NCBI RefSeq assembly: GCF_000471905.2
Contig: NW_006497735.1
Location: 2,065,400 to 2,129,399, forward strand
Reading direction: 5' to 3'
Source: Amborella trichopoda
Taxonomy: Eukaryota > Streptophyta > Magnoliopsida > Amborellales > Amborellaceae
Length of the DNA stretch: 64,000 nucleotides
In this document: positions 37,801 through 49,984 of the stretch, one piece after another
Numbering within the stretch: position 1 is the stretch's first letter
Layout: the number at the start of each line of letters is the position of its first letter
Made by a program: the position numbers and the translations under genes
Notes under the pieces: generated by a model
The model's input: the letters and a program-made list of their open reading frames with translations, nothing else
Database searches by the model: none
Told to the model about the DNA's origin: nothing

Positions 37801-38321
37801 AGTATTGCATATCTTCTTCCTCCTCCTTAAATCTAATTTTGTGAATGGTAAACATTTGTAGATTGGGTTCTTATCAAGAATTTCCTTTGAGTTCCCATAT
37901 ACTTTTATTATTTTTCCTAGCAAGTTCTACGGAAATTTTAATTTTATCTACCATTCCACATGTCACTTATATTCCTATTTTAAATTGATCTTTACTCATC
38001 TTCCTCATTCTTAGGGGGGGAGCAATGTCCCTATTACCTTATCTTTCAACAATTAGAATCTGGAGATACTATCCAAGAATTCATGCTTCGAGTTGAGTGG
38101 TTAATGTTTTAATGATTGCATTTATTCAAATCCTATCATTGAACTACCAAGTGAAAAGCAAAAAAAAGGAAAAATGAATATATGCTAACTTAAAAATATG
38201 CATCTATATATTACATTATTAAGCCAAAAGCAAGCGATGGACACATGTCGCAAAAATAAAAATATAATCTATCTCTAGAAAGAGGGTTTGAGTACATAAA
38301 CTCCTAAAAATAATGTGTAGA

Positions 38322-38840
38322 ATGGTAGAGGTGGTTCTTGTTTTGGAGACAGAGAGACTCAAAGGACTCAACCATCAAATTCTAAGAGTCACTAACTCTT
38401 AGTAATTGCTTATGGGGTTAGACCCTATTTTTCACATCTATTATGACTCTTCACCAATAAATTATGATTTAAACATAGGGGTAAAGGGGCTGGGGTCATG
38501 GTGGTAGCAACCCATATCCTAGTCACCATGGTGTGGTTTCCTTTTCCATCACTAACACCACCCCACTAATACTTTCCAAAAGCTTACTTCTAATCTACTT
38601 GAAAAACTGGGTAGGGGCCTGTCTTTCCCATTAAAATATCCCCCCCAAAAAAAAACTCTTTAATAATTTCATAATTGGGTACAACCTTTTATAGGTGGGG
38701 ACTCTCTATATCGATCCTCACTCTTCACTAATTACTTATAAGTGAAAATTTTGGAAAGGCATATTGTGAGGGTGCACATTTTTAATGGTTCTCTTTTATA
38801 CACTATTTATAACTATTATAATTAGTATAATTAATTATTT
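38322..38840. other. Unit-B-specific insertion, about 0.5 kb
   Basis: Between AATAATGTGTAGAA and TGATTTCCAATATTGGAAA lies sequence absent from unit A at about 26,520. It contains CACCATGG, GGGGTTAGACCC and CCCCCCC stretches and no recognisable frame. No clear terminal repeats or target duplication. Alternatively, unit A lost it. Confidence 0.7.
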
Positions 38841-39600
38841 TAATTATAATGATTTCCAATATTGGAAACTATTTTAAAATTAAAAATCAAGATTGATATA
38901 AATATTATTAAAGATACTAATAATATAATTGTATTATTATAATGAATATTATAAAAATTATACAAATAAGTGGAATTCTAATTATGATGTATATGTTATA
39001 TAATATAATCTTTTGATTAGATGATGATGGTGATGATGATAATAGTAATAATAAAATGATAATAAAATTATTATTAAAATTATAATAAACTTAAAATAAT
39101 TATAAAATATATTATTGTTATTATTATTATGTGAACAATTTTAGTCGTTGATATAATAAAATAATGAACGTAATAATTTATAATATTAACAGTTATCTAA
39201 ATTTAATTATATTATTATATGAATATTAAGTATAGTTATAATTGAATTATAATAAACTTAAAATGTTTATATACAATATTATTGTTATTATTGCATGAAT
39301 AATTTTAGTTATTAATATAATTATAAAATAATGAACATATTGAATCATAATAATAACAATTATTGAAATTTAATTGGACTATTATATATATACTAAATAT
39401 AGTTATACTTTAATTAACTATGATATCAAAATTTTCTTAATTTTACTTAATTTTTTATATAAAATTTTGTTTGTTATCTTTAAATAACATAAACAATTTA
39501 CTCATTTTGCTAAGAAAATTTGCAATATTAAATTACATACCCTAGCATATTCTCATTCAATATATTATTTATCATACTACTGCTACCACTATCAGTTATA
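38840..39600. repeat. AT-rich low-complexity block, unit B
   Basis: Counterpart of 26,500-27,240, made of TAATAAT/TTATTAT-type sequence, with several extra short indels. Confidence 0.8.
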
Positions 39601-40797
39601 GAACCTTTTAATGAGACCTGCACTTGCACCTACTAGTCAAAACACACTCAAGGATGTAGATATAAACTATTGCACATGCTATAGACAGGATTTGTGTGTT
39701 GAGATGGGATAATTTAGTCATGGTACTTCATGTCAATGTATATGAGACGCCATTTTGACCTTCAACACAACATTCATGAATTATGAATATAAGACTACAA
39801 TACTTTGTTGAAAGAGACCATGAAAAGTTTGCAAATTCTTCTTATAATGAAACTCCACAATGATAATGAGCGAACTTCTTAGGAGTAAATTACAAGTAGT
39901 AAATGTAATCTAGAAATACCAACCATGAAAGTATATAATGGCATTCATTCCTAAACAACCAGAACCACCAGTAGTCCAGAATACAATTGGATCTTCTGAA
40001 GGACACCTTTTTGAAGTAGCAAAATAGTAATTCATGTACCTTCCATTCCCTTCATTACCTAAAGTGATGTACCTGTAGTCTTAGAAACATTAGCATGTAA
40101 TATACCTCGCAAACTTCTCTCCATAAGTACAAGAAATAATACTACAAATATAAAAAATTGAAAACTATATATCCTAGAAAGAAATACTTTTAGGTTATGC
40201 CATCTTTTTCATGTTTATGACTTCTTCATTGACAAACATATATGGCTTATTTTCTATATTTATAGAATATTGTCAAAGAGGTGTAAAACTAATTTTTTAT
40301 TCCTGAGATTTTAAAAACAACGGAAATCTATTTTTTATCCCTTATGTGTTTTCGAATTGCTAGATACAATGGCATCATTTTGATAAGTTCTAATTGTAGG
40401 ATATGCTCGTCTTCGAATTTTTATCGTGCCTTGTAGGCAAAAGTTTTCCTTTCCTTGTCAATTTCTTTTCTTTTCTTTTCTTTTGTCTTTTTTTGTTTGA
40501 GGTGTTCATGATGAGAATGGAGCCTGAGGACGATATGTTGGGGCACCTATGTCCCTAATTGCCAATGCCCCAATCTCAATCCCAAGAAATGAGAATTATG
40601 TTTTCATAGAGGTGTCGACAATAACAAACCCATGGTTGCTTACATCCCTTTCTATTTTCTTTCGAATATTTGGGGCCAACTTTTCAAATATTTCTAGTTT
40701 AGAGATGGTTATGAAAAAACCATATTAAATTCAAAAGTAAACCTAAATTTTATTTAGTATTTTATCCAACTTTATCTTAAAATTTTGAACGGATGCT

Positions 40798-41500
40798 CTA
40801 GAGTCAAAAGGTTTCCAGACAAAGATATAACATATGAAATGTATGTTGACTAATAATAAGTGTATAAACAAGGAATTAGTTAAGTTTGATGGCCAAAAAG
40901 TACCTAAAATAGATTATTGTTGATATTTTGGGTTAATAGTCCATTAGAATAGGGAGATTGAGGAAGATGTTGCGCCTAGAATTTGAGCTCGGTGGACGAA
41001 TTGGAGATGTTCTTTTGGAGTCTTCTGTGATCATTGAATACTAAAAAAGACGAAGGGGATGTACTACCTGATGCCTGTAAGACCTTTCATGCTTTATGGG
41101 ATAGAATATTGGGCGGTCAAGAAACAATACATCCATAGACCGAGTGTAGTTGTAATGATGATGTTGAAATGCATGAGTGGCGAGACAAGGATAAGTACAT
41201 CTGAAGGAACTTCGGGTTAGCCCCAATAAACGATAAGATCAGGGCAATTAGATTTGTCTTGCCACATGTAGTGTCAACTTAGAACAACATCACTTAGGAG
41301 GGGCGATTTGGTTCAAGTGGAAAGCTCTAAAAGGGCAAAGGGAAGACCCTTAAGGACATGGATTTAAATAGTAAGAAATGACATAGTGAGTTATAGTTTA
41401 ACTGAAGGCATGGCCAATGATAAAGCATAATAATGAAATATGATTCATGTAGCCAACCCCAAATAGTTAGAAAAAGACCTGAGTGATGATGATCATGATT
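40798..41500 (+). mobile_element. RTE-type LINE 3' fragment in unit B
   Basis: Duplicate of 28,445-29,140, with the same order of broken RT C-terminal motifs and a GTGATGATGATCATGA tail. Inactive. Confidence 0.82.
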
Positions 41501-42129
41501 TTTCTTAACTTTGTAATATGCACAGGGTGGTTCCCAAAAGACTAAATATGAAGTCTAAATTTAAACTCTCATAATCTTTATATTATGAAATCTTTTATAA
41601 ATGAATACATACCCAATCGAGTTTTCTGACCAGCTCAGTGTCATTAGGAAACTCAATGCACTTGGTCGGGTCTATTAAGTTGGGCAGTAGTTGAATAGTA
41701 GGTCTATATTTGCAACCTGACCCTGTTTGGACCAGTATTACCTCGACATTCCTAATTGAGCTTTGTATTGATGTCCCCTGCACTTGTCCATACGTGTCGG
41801 GTGATGTGATCATTGTTTAGTATGTTGTCGACAAAATAACTTACATGAGTACATCACAAATTATATAGAGTTGTGTGGTAAAGCTGAAGTTGGTCTATAG
41901 TCCATGGTAACAACCTTTTAGCAAACTTGAGGTTTCAGCACATCTCCTTCTAAATGCTATCTCCATGAGAAGATCTTTCTTAGAGATGAATTTTGGATTG
42001 AAAATTTCATAGGTTGATAATATTAATTATGGCCCATGAATATAAAAAAAAAGGAATAATAAAATTTATTTTGAACTTTGTTTTGGACGTTTCCTTTTAA
42101 ATCTTCCAGATAACAAAAATTTTTTGTTA

Positions 42130-42643
42130 GGGGAAAGGTTTCTATACTTCTCCTAGAGCAAGAAGTTCAATCCTTCCCCTATCATCTAGCCGTTCAATTT
42201 TGATCAAAAGAGCCACTCACCATTTGATATTAGATCTGATGTCTCAAAGTATTTTTTTTTTAGTTTTTTTATAAGAATTGTATGAATATGAGATTTGTTA
42301 CCTGCCATCTTCTCATTGGGGCGCATTTATATAAAAATCATAAAAATAAGTATTTCGACAAAATATAATGACCAAAATCCCCTGGAAACTTTCAAGGGTA
42401 TTTTGGTTATTTCATTTTATTGAAAATTATTATTATTATTATTATTTGCTAGTGCGAGTTTAATAGAGGAATGGATGTCCAAAATTTGATGTCAAAATAG
42501 TTCATAGAATAAAAATAAAAATAAAATAGTGTAGAGACGTGATATTGTGATTGGGGCAAACTTTGCCCTCCATTAGAATGGACAGTTGGATAAGGGGGAA
42601 GTATATAAGTTTTATGTTGCAGGGCAAGCATAGAAAGCTTCCC
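42130..42643 (+). mobile_element. MITE family 2, copy c (unit B)
   Basis: Starts GGGGAAAGGTTTCTATACTT, ends GGGCAAGCATAGAAAGCTTC. Carries an expanded TTA microsatellite at 42,425-42,446. Counterpart of the copy at 29,783. Confidence 0.82.
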
Positions 42644-42842
42644 TGTTTTTTAGATCCAGAATCATGGATCCAATGCTAAAACACATTTAGACATAAGATT
42701 CATTTCAGATTGAAAATGATCCTAAATCCATGTTTAACATGGATGTTTTATGCAACCGTACTTCAAATGTGAATAGGTCGACATTTGAACAATTCCCAAG
42801 CAAACAGAGCTGCAAAACATTTTTAATTTTGTTTTGGGATTG

Positions 42843-43888
42843 TATATTACGAGACTATTTATATTTATTATAAGATGGTCACAATTACTCATAGCCATTA
42901 GATGTCAAATTAGATGGGTATGTCACAAAGTTCAGAANNNNNNNNNNNNNNNNNNNNNNNNNNNNNNNNNNNNNNNNNNNNNNNNNNNNNNNNNNNNNNN
43001 NNNNNNNNNNNNNNNNNNNNNNNNNNNNNNNNNNNNNNNNNNNNNNNNNNNNNNNNNNNNNNNNNNNNNNNNNNNNNNNNNNNNNNNNNNNNNNNNNNNN
43101 NNNNNNNNNNNNNNNNNNNNNNNNNNNNNNNNNNNNNNNNNNNNNNNNNNNNNNNNNNNNNNNNNNNNNNNNNNNNNNNNNNNNNNNNNNNNNNNNNNNN
43201 NNNNNNNNNNNNNNNNNNNNNNNNNNNNNNNNNNNNNNNNNNNNNNNNNNNNNNNNNNNNNNNNNNNNNNNNNNNNNNNNNNNNNNNNNNNNNNNNNNNN
43301 NNNNNNNNNNNNNNNNNNNNNNNNNNNNNNNNNNNNNNNNNNNNNNNNNNNNNNNNNNNNNNNNNNNNNNNNNNNNNNNNNNNNNNNNNNNNNNNNNNNN
43401 NNNNNNNNNNNNNNNNNNNNNNNNNNNNNNNNNNNNNNNNNNNNNNNNNNNNNNNNNNNNNNNNNNNNNNNNNNNNNNNNNNNNNNNNNNNNNNNNNNNN
43501 NNNNNNNNNNNNNNNNNNNNNNNNNNNNNNNNNNNNNNNNNNNNNNNNNNNNNNNNNNNNNNNNNNNNNNNNNNNNNNNNNNNNNNNNNNNNNNNNNNNN
43601 NNNNNNNNNNNNNNNNNNNNNNNNNNNNNNNNNNNNNNNNNNNNNNNNNNNNNNNNNNNNNNNNNNNNNNNNNNNNNNNNNNNNNNNNNNNNNNNNNNNN
43701 NNNNNNNNNNNNNNNNNNNNNNNNNNNNNNNNNNNNNNNNNNNNNNNNNNNNNNNNNNNNNNNNNNNNNNNNNNNNNNNNNNNNNNNNNNNNNNNNNNNN
43801 NNNNNNNNNNNNNNNNNNNNNNNNNNNNNNNNNNNNNNNNNNNNNNNNNNNNNNNNNNNNNNNNNNNNNNNNNNNNNNNNNNNNNNNN

Positions 43889-43925
<37 letters not shown>

Positions 43926-43985
43926 CTTTCGGTCTTGTCAATGACACTCTTATAACCATCCGAGTCAATGATCTCTTCATATACT
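42843..43985 (+). mobile_element. MITE family 3, copy c, split by assembly gap
   Basis: Left part TTACGAGACTATTTATATT to 42,937; right part after the gap runs from the TA repeat through CTTGTCAATGACACTCTTAT to GATCTCTTCATATAC. In unit A the corresponding span between these parts is only about 55 bp. Confidence 0.7.
42938..43888. other. Assembly gap (951 N) next to TA repeat
   Basis: A run of N followed by a TA tract (43,889-43,924). The apparent long frames crossing it are artefacts of N. Confidence 0.98.
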
Positions 43986-45554
43986 TTTCCTTTTTGTTTT
44001 ACACTTACGGTGCTGAACGATGCAAACACTATCACTGGAGCACGCAACCGTACTCTAGATCAACGTTATTCTAAAAATATTATTCACGTAACAAAATAAG
44101 GTCTCAAGTATTTTGTGGAGAACCCAAGAGTGGCTTCATACATTGCACTTTCTTCTAAGGATAGCAATGGCCTGGGCCAGCCTCTGGCCCCTGCCCCCAA
44201 GCAGATTTGGGCTGAGCTACAAATAAATGAATAAAAGAGAAAAAAATCAGAGGGTTGGAACGAACCTGGCCCATGTCCTAGGCCCTACTTTTTTGGGCTG
44301 GGCGACCTGACTCATTGCGGGGCCACAACTTCCAACAAATGTACCCTAAAACATGTCCACAAAAATACATAACTCCTAAAACATCTCATGGCCCAATCCA
44401 AAACATTAGAATAGAGGAGTTTTATAGCCAAAATTTTGATGATTACCCACCCTGCATATTGTTTAGAAGGAAATTGGCCACGAAAGCCCGGAACACGCGA
44501 CACCTTCGCACCATCTAGCACTGTTAACACAGAGTAAAAGAATTGGAAAGTGATGATGATGGTGGGGAAAAAGAAGTGTGATGAAATTTGAGATAGAACA
44601 GACATGCTTGTCACAGTTGTGAAGATTAAAACCTGGTTATTCCAATCCCCACTTATGTATACCACATGCACTGATTAGAATGATGAAATAATGGGGAGTT
44701 AATTTTCCTTGGAAGCTTATTTATTATCTTTTCCATGAATAACTTTTCCATGCTTAACTCTTTATTTTTTCCTAAATAGTTTCAACTGACTTTGGATACT
44801 TATTAGGAATGTTACTCAGTTGGTTCGGGACCCGATCTAGACCTGCATTGGGTCTAGGTCCATCTAGGTCTAGAAAGAGAAATATTAATGAATACAAGGC
44901 AAGGCCTTGGATGATATGAGTTAATTGGTTGGGCGCCCTTGGCCAAGACGAGTTACAAAGTCGAGTGTACTCGCCTGAGTGGGCCAAAACTTATAGATAT
45001 ATTGAAAAGAGAAAAAAAAAGTTAAAAAATAAAATGGAGATACCAAAACTTATATAAAATCAAAGAGAAACTTAAAAAACTCCAAATATAAGAAAAGTGT
45101 AAAAAATAGACCCAAACAATTAATTCGTAGTTAGGGACATTTTAAAAATCCAAAAAAACAAAAATATAAAAATAAAGATTATAACAAAAAATTCACAAAT
45201 CTTTAACAAAAATTAAAAAACTATATATAATATTTTATACACCTTATATATAAAAAAATTTAAACTACGCTTTTATGATTTTTTTGAACATTTTATTTTA
45301 AATACTTGATAAAAGCAAATCAAGATAATGTGTACTCTCCTATACTTGCATACCCTACATCATTTCATACATCATACTCACTTAAACATACAATCATCCT
45401 CCCATACACTCTAGTCTAGTCTATCTAACCTAACCCACTTAGGCTCACTCACACCGAAACCCAGACCCTAACCTCATGTTCGGGTCCACTTTCAAGGGCA
45501 TACAAGGGACTATTAAGAGTGCACCATTTAAGGGTCGACATCGAGCCAAGCTAA

Positions 45555-46460
45555 AGGCTCGAGCCCTCCCCTCTCTTTCTCTCTTTCTCGAGTGGGCCGA
45601 CCCGAGGCCATCTCTCTCTTTCTCATGCACCTCCCTTATTATTATCCCTCCCTTAATTCTCTCACTCTGGAATTTCCCTGTGTCTCTCTTTTCCCTCTCT
45701 CTAATTAATCTCTCCCTTAATCTTTTCAATCTCTCTCAATCTTTGTTTTCACGGAATTCTCTGTTTCACAAAACTCTCGTTGCTCTCCACCTCGCACCCA
45801 ATTCAGAATAACGCAACTGTCCCCAAGATCTCACCTTCTCTCTTTCTCCTCTCACAGTCATGCTTCTCTCTCCCCCAATCTTTCTCTCTCTCTACCTCCC
45901 CTATCATACTCCCTCACCCAATCTTTCTCTCTCTTTCTCTCATCCAATCTCTTCCTCTCCCTCACACGAAACTCTCTTTTATCCTCGGTTTCTTTCTCCA
46001 TCTCCTTCGCAAAACTCTCTCTCTCTCTCTTTCTCTTATTCTCGGTCTCTCTCTCTCCCTCACGAAACTCTCTCTACCCCAAGGTTCTCTCTCATCCTCT
46101 CATGCCCAATTTCTCACCCCTTTCTCTTCAAATCTGTTTCTTCTCTCTCCTATCTCTCTTTTTATCTTTCTCCCCATCCTTATGTCCTTCCCTCTCTTTC
46201 CCTAAACTCTCTCCCCTCATGTACTTCTCCTTTCTTCCACAAATTTCTCTCTCCCCTCATGTACTTCTCTTTTCTTCCACAAATTTCTCTCTCTCCCCTC
46301 ATGTACTTCTCTTTTCTTCAACAAATTTCTCTCCCCCTCCGTCCCACCGTCATCTTTATCTCTTCCCATCGTTATCTCAATCTCCTTTTCTTTCCTCCAT
46401 CTCGTCTCTATCTTCATCTATTCTTTTTACTTATTTTTCCCTCGTTTTTAGGTTTCTATT
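45555..46460 (+). repeat. Pyrimidine-rich tract, unit B
   Basis: Counterpart of 32,200-33,260. Several frames of 94 to 259 codons overlap here in different phases, as expected for CT-rich DNA. Indels relative to unit A change the frame. Confidence 0.75.
46216..46339 (+). repeat. 42-bp tandem array, three units
   Basis: Units start CTCATGTACTTCTC at 46,216, 46,256 and 46,298, so the first spacing is 40 bp and the second 42 bp. Unit A has five units. Confidence 0.93.
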
Positions 46461-48437
46461 TTCTTTTTTATTATATATTATTCAAGGAAACTCATCGTTT
46501 CTCCCATTTTCATTTAAATTTCTCTACCATAAAACTTTCATTTTGCTTCCTTGATAAAAAAGTTCTTATAAATATGTACTTTATCTATTTTCATATTTTC
46601 TTTACAAATCGTTATTTTACTGTTCTACTCTCTTTCTAAAAATTCTTCCATCATTTCTTTTTCACGTATTAGCATCCATATCGTTTGATTTTGACCTCTC
46701 TAAGATTTCTATTTGCTTTCAATGATTTCTTATCACTCATTTCCATTCATACATCTCTCTCTCGCTTTCCCTCTCCATATTCTCCTCTCTTTTATCTCTT
46801 TTTTTTCATATTTTGTCTACCTTTCTAACTTAAGACTGTCGTTGCGAGGATCTTCAGGGTCATATTCTCTTAGGATCCTCCTGAGTGCTCTACACTTTGT
46901 TTGAAATCTAGGGATCTTTCTGACTTTCTCGGTTACGTTCTTTGAGAGGGGACATCGGAAAGATGTCTAAAGAATGAGAGGTCTTCTTTTTGCTCTATTC
47001 GTTGCTGTCTCTTGTTCTCTCTATCTTTTTCTAGAAACTCTTGCTTCAAATTTCTTGTTACATATAATTTTTTTTAACACACATTTACAATCCATCTTCT
47101 CATTTGGATTACTCATTCCATTCATAACTACTCACCACTCATGCATGCATAAAATCATTTATCAATACATCTGATACCATGCATAAGGGGGATATTCGGA
47201 AATGATTCGCGAGGGTTCAACCCTCAAGATTCTGTTCCTCTGAATCCTTCGTGGTACTTCGATCATAAATTGAGTATTTTTTCTCTGTCATATGGTAATA
47301 CCTCTCTGAAGAGATGATGCCAGAAGGCTTCCCGTTTTTCATGAACTATGCACCACTCATGACTCTGTTCCCCTTTTCCATCTTTTTAGTTATTTGCTTC
47401 CCTTTGTTTTTCACGATATTTCTCTTTTATCTCACTTTTAACCTCTTAACCCAGAAACATAATCCCCACCTCTCAAACCTCTCATACCCAATTGGAGACA
47501 AGTCTCAAAACCAATAGATACGCATGATTCTAGTGTTGTGCAGTGAAGCGATGGAGTCAAATTCAAACCACACTGCAATGACAGTTTGAGGGCTTTCTCT
47601 AGTGATCTAAGAGGGTAATCTACCATGACGCATCCCACGAATCCGATGACAAGATAGGCTCTTAACATCCTAATCATTGTACTAAAATTCTCCCAATGTT
47701 AGTATCTATCCGCACGCTTCGCCTGTGGTTGTTTGAGAAAGGGTTTCTGCCAAACTCGGGTCCCCGACCAGAGACTTCTTTGGGCTAACAGAAAATCCAA
47801 ACCACACCAACTAGTGACTTCACTGGGGAGGCGCCATCCTATAGTTGTTTCGGTTTGCTCGCAAACTTGCACAACACTTAACCCACACTTAAAAAAGGCT
47901 TTGGGATTTTCCAACTCCGATTTTCAAGTCAGGGACCTTATAGTCCCTGCATTAGCGAGCTAGTCCTTTGCAGTATGGTTTTTCAACCTATGTCTTCTTC
48001 TTTTCTTCTGCAAAGCAACCAAACTGCTCGCATTTGCGTTCCGGCCTAACCTAATGTGAGAAGGGGGCCCCTAACCTCTCACTACCCCTCTACCGGCATC
48101 AACAGAACGTCTATTTTTGCCAAGTACATAGGTGGTTCTAAAACCATCGCCCCTCATGCTCACTTAGTTACAGGTGGACCCTCCAACAATCTCGAGTCGA
48201 ATAGTGGGCCTAGAGCTGCTTCCCCTCTTATCGCAACTGGCTCCACTACAATCGTTGCTCCTGCAGGTAACAAAAAGGTTACCCACTACAATCACTCCAC
48301 ACGTGTGACGCCCGTCTCGGCACCGCACATCACACAACCATCGTAGACAAAGGGCCACAAGGCCACTCGACACACACTTACACGCAACACGACTAGCGAC
48401 TAAGCCGTTAACTTTTCATTTCAGGGCAAACAAAAGG
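46461..48437 (+). mobile_element. Retroelement-like leader, unit B
   Basis: Counterpart of 33,261-34,882. Includes about 265 bp at 47,694-47,958 that unit A lacks (between AAATTCTCCCA and TTAGCGAGCTAGTCC-type flanks). The frame at 48,056-48,346 matches the unit A frame at 34,553. No pol domains. Confidence 0.35.
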
Positions 48438-49446
48438 TCACCCCGAGTCGCTCACATGTCCTGGGTCTTTTAGGGCCCGAAGCCACTGTTAAAAGTTACC
48501 CTCAAGTCACACCAATTGTATTGCATACTATTCACTCAGTACGGGGCAGCTCGAAAGCCATCCCTCAAAGAGCACACAACGAACGAGCTAGTCGTAGGTC
48601 AAGTGCACACATATATTTGCGAGCTAACAATGGTGGCCATAAGGCAACTCCAATCACCGGGGCCGATAACCCAAATGCTAAACCTTCTATCTCACTAAGG
48701 GTTGGCCCCCAATTCACCCCAAACACGTCTTCAAACTCTGCACACACACACACAGGTCTGACATCGCCCCTAGTTCAGAGAGCAAACGTGAAAAGAGTCC
48801 AGAAGAATTGCTCGCCTTCACTTGGGTGCAGTTCTACCTAGCCATCAAGAAGGAAAATAATGGTCAAGCCCAGTTGTGAGGCCAAGAGACTATGATGCTG
48901 AAGGTTTGACTCAAGGATGAAAAAGAATGAACATTAAAAATTTCCCTTTCAAAGATCTGAACTCCCTCTCCCCTCTTGCCCTCCTTGATGCGGATGATAT
49001 TGGGAAAGCATGTCACATGGTGAATATCAAAGAGGTGCCTCGACGCATGATAAGGCTAGTCATCCATAAGCTTCAAAGTCTAGCCCGGGGCAAAGAAGAG
49101 CCTACAAATGGAGCATAGAGCCAGTCTGATACTAACAACCCCATCGAGTCCAAAAAACCTGAGCATTCACCCGTTCATGCCCTTAAGCTAGAATTAGCTC
49201 GGCTTGAACTCATTGCAGCTCAGTTATTCAAAGGTACTTCACCTGAGCCCATTCCAAGCCATGACACTCAAAACAAGGCACTTCCCAAGCCGAAAAGGTT
49301 CGAGCATGTCATGATACCGAAACCTAAGTGTAAGGACCCAGACTTTCCAGCATGATGAAGTGCGCTGGGAGGTCATCGGCACGAGTTACACCGCCGTGTG
49401 TGTGTGGGAAGCCATCGTGCGCAACAGAGAGTTAAAGCCGCAATGA
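48438..49446 (+). mobile_element. Continuation of the decayed retroelement
   Basis: GC-richer sequence with short plus-strand frames, e.g. 48,521-48,841 (106 codons) and 48,927-49,118. Charged Lys/Glu-rich stretches near 48,780-49,300 could be gag remnants, but no family motif is visible. Confidence 0.3.
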
Positions 49447-49745
49447 GTGTAAGGATCAGCCGTCGTGCATGCACAGGATCAACCACCGTGCGTGCACAGG
49501 ATCAGCCATCGTGAGTGTAAGGATCAACCGTCGTGCATGCACAGGATCAGCCGCAAGTTAGTGTAAGGAACAACCGTCTTGCGTGCACAGGATCAGCCGT
49601 TGTACGTGCATAGGATCAGTCACCGTGCATGCACAAGATCAGCCACCGTGAGTGTAAGGATCAGCCGCCGTGCATGCACAGGATCAGTCGCCGTGAGTGT
49701 AAGGATCAACCCCCATACGTGCACAGGATCAGCCGCCGTAAGTGT
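49447..49745 (+). repeat. 22-23 bp tandem array, about 13 units
   Basis: AGGATCA (once AAGATCA, once AGGAACA) recurs at 49,452, 475, 498, 520, 543, 566, 589, 612, 635, 657, 680, 702 and 724. Two unit types are mixed: one with the palindrome GTGCATGCAC before AGGATCA and one with GTGAGTGTA. The second type is one base shorter. GC-rich compared with the surroundings. Confidence 0.93.
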
Positions 49746-49984
49746 TCTGCCATGAGTTAATGCTTGAAAGGGGATTTCTAATGAGTGCCTTGTGGCCCAT
49801 GTTAGCCACTTGTAAGCCACTTGGACACCAACTGTATGCTACCTGGGTGCCAAGTGACACCTGCAAGTCTTTGTGGTGACACATAGCTTTTGCATGCTGC
49901 CACCTCTTCCTTTTTAGGATTTTAAAACCCTCTTCTCACTTTCCATAGGCTTTGGCGCGCTCTCTCTCTCTCACTCAAGCCAAT
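49746..49984. other. Possible retroelement end; no gene
   Basis: Contains repeated GCCACTTG words, GTGCCAAGTGACACC, a CT run at 49,955-49,975 and a sharp switch to LINE sequence at about 49,985. May be an LTR edge, but no partner was found. Confidence 0.3.

Larger units (their letters stand above)
34959..44605 (-). pseudogene. SCPL carboxypeptidase-like copy B, exons 1-7, disrupted
   Basis: Exons correspond one to one with copy A: 44,605-44,451; 40,072-39,924; 36,371-36,293; 36,019-35,897; 35,820-35,718; 35,503-35,466; about 35,090-34,959. Exon 1 (PGFRGQFPSKQYAG) and the intron-1 acceptor CAG are intact. Exon 2 has TTGGSGCLG, breaking the GGPGCS oxyanion-loop motif. Exon 3 has a TGA where copy A has the Trp of PFHWTK, one base fewer, and no AG acceptor. 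Exon 5 has GCSYAGAYVP. Exon 7 has lost its first half (the GYSVGN part), replaced by a repeated intron piece (CACCAGCAAACAAGAAAATG). The duplication junction lies about 75 bp past exon 7, so no C-terminal half can follow except copy A itself. A pseudogene with high certainty. Confidence 0.9.
34883..48437 (+). repeat. Tandem segmental duplication, unit B
   Basis: Second copy of the segment at 23,011-34,882, starting again at CAATATATGGAAGGG directly after GGGCAAACAAAAGG. It ends where GGGCAAACAAAAGG is followed by unique TCACCCCGAG at about 48,437. It is longer than A because of the 951-N gap, an extra ~520 bp at 38.3-38.8 kb, ~265 bp at 47.7-48.0 kb and ~160 bp beside SCPL exon 1. Confidence 0.95.

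Noticed and set aside
42834..44074. Four frames of 356-386 codons across the gap
   Set aside because: They consist almost entirely of N translated as X plus a TA-repeat Tyr/Ile run.
45860..46639. 259-codon plus-strand frame
   Set aside because: Same CT-rich tract in unit B, with overlapping long frames in other phases; no recognisable domain.
49447..49745. CRISPR-like array
   Set aside because: Units are contiguous 22-23 bp repeats without unique spacers, in a plant nuclear context.
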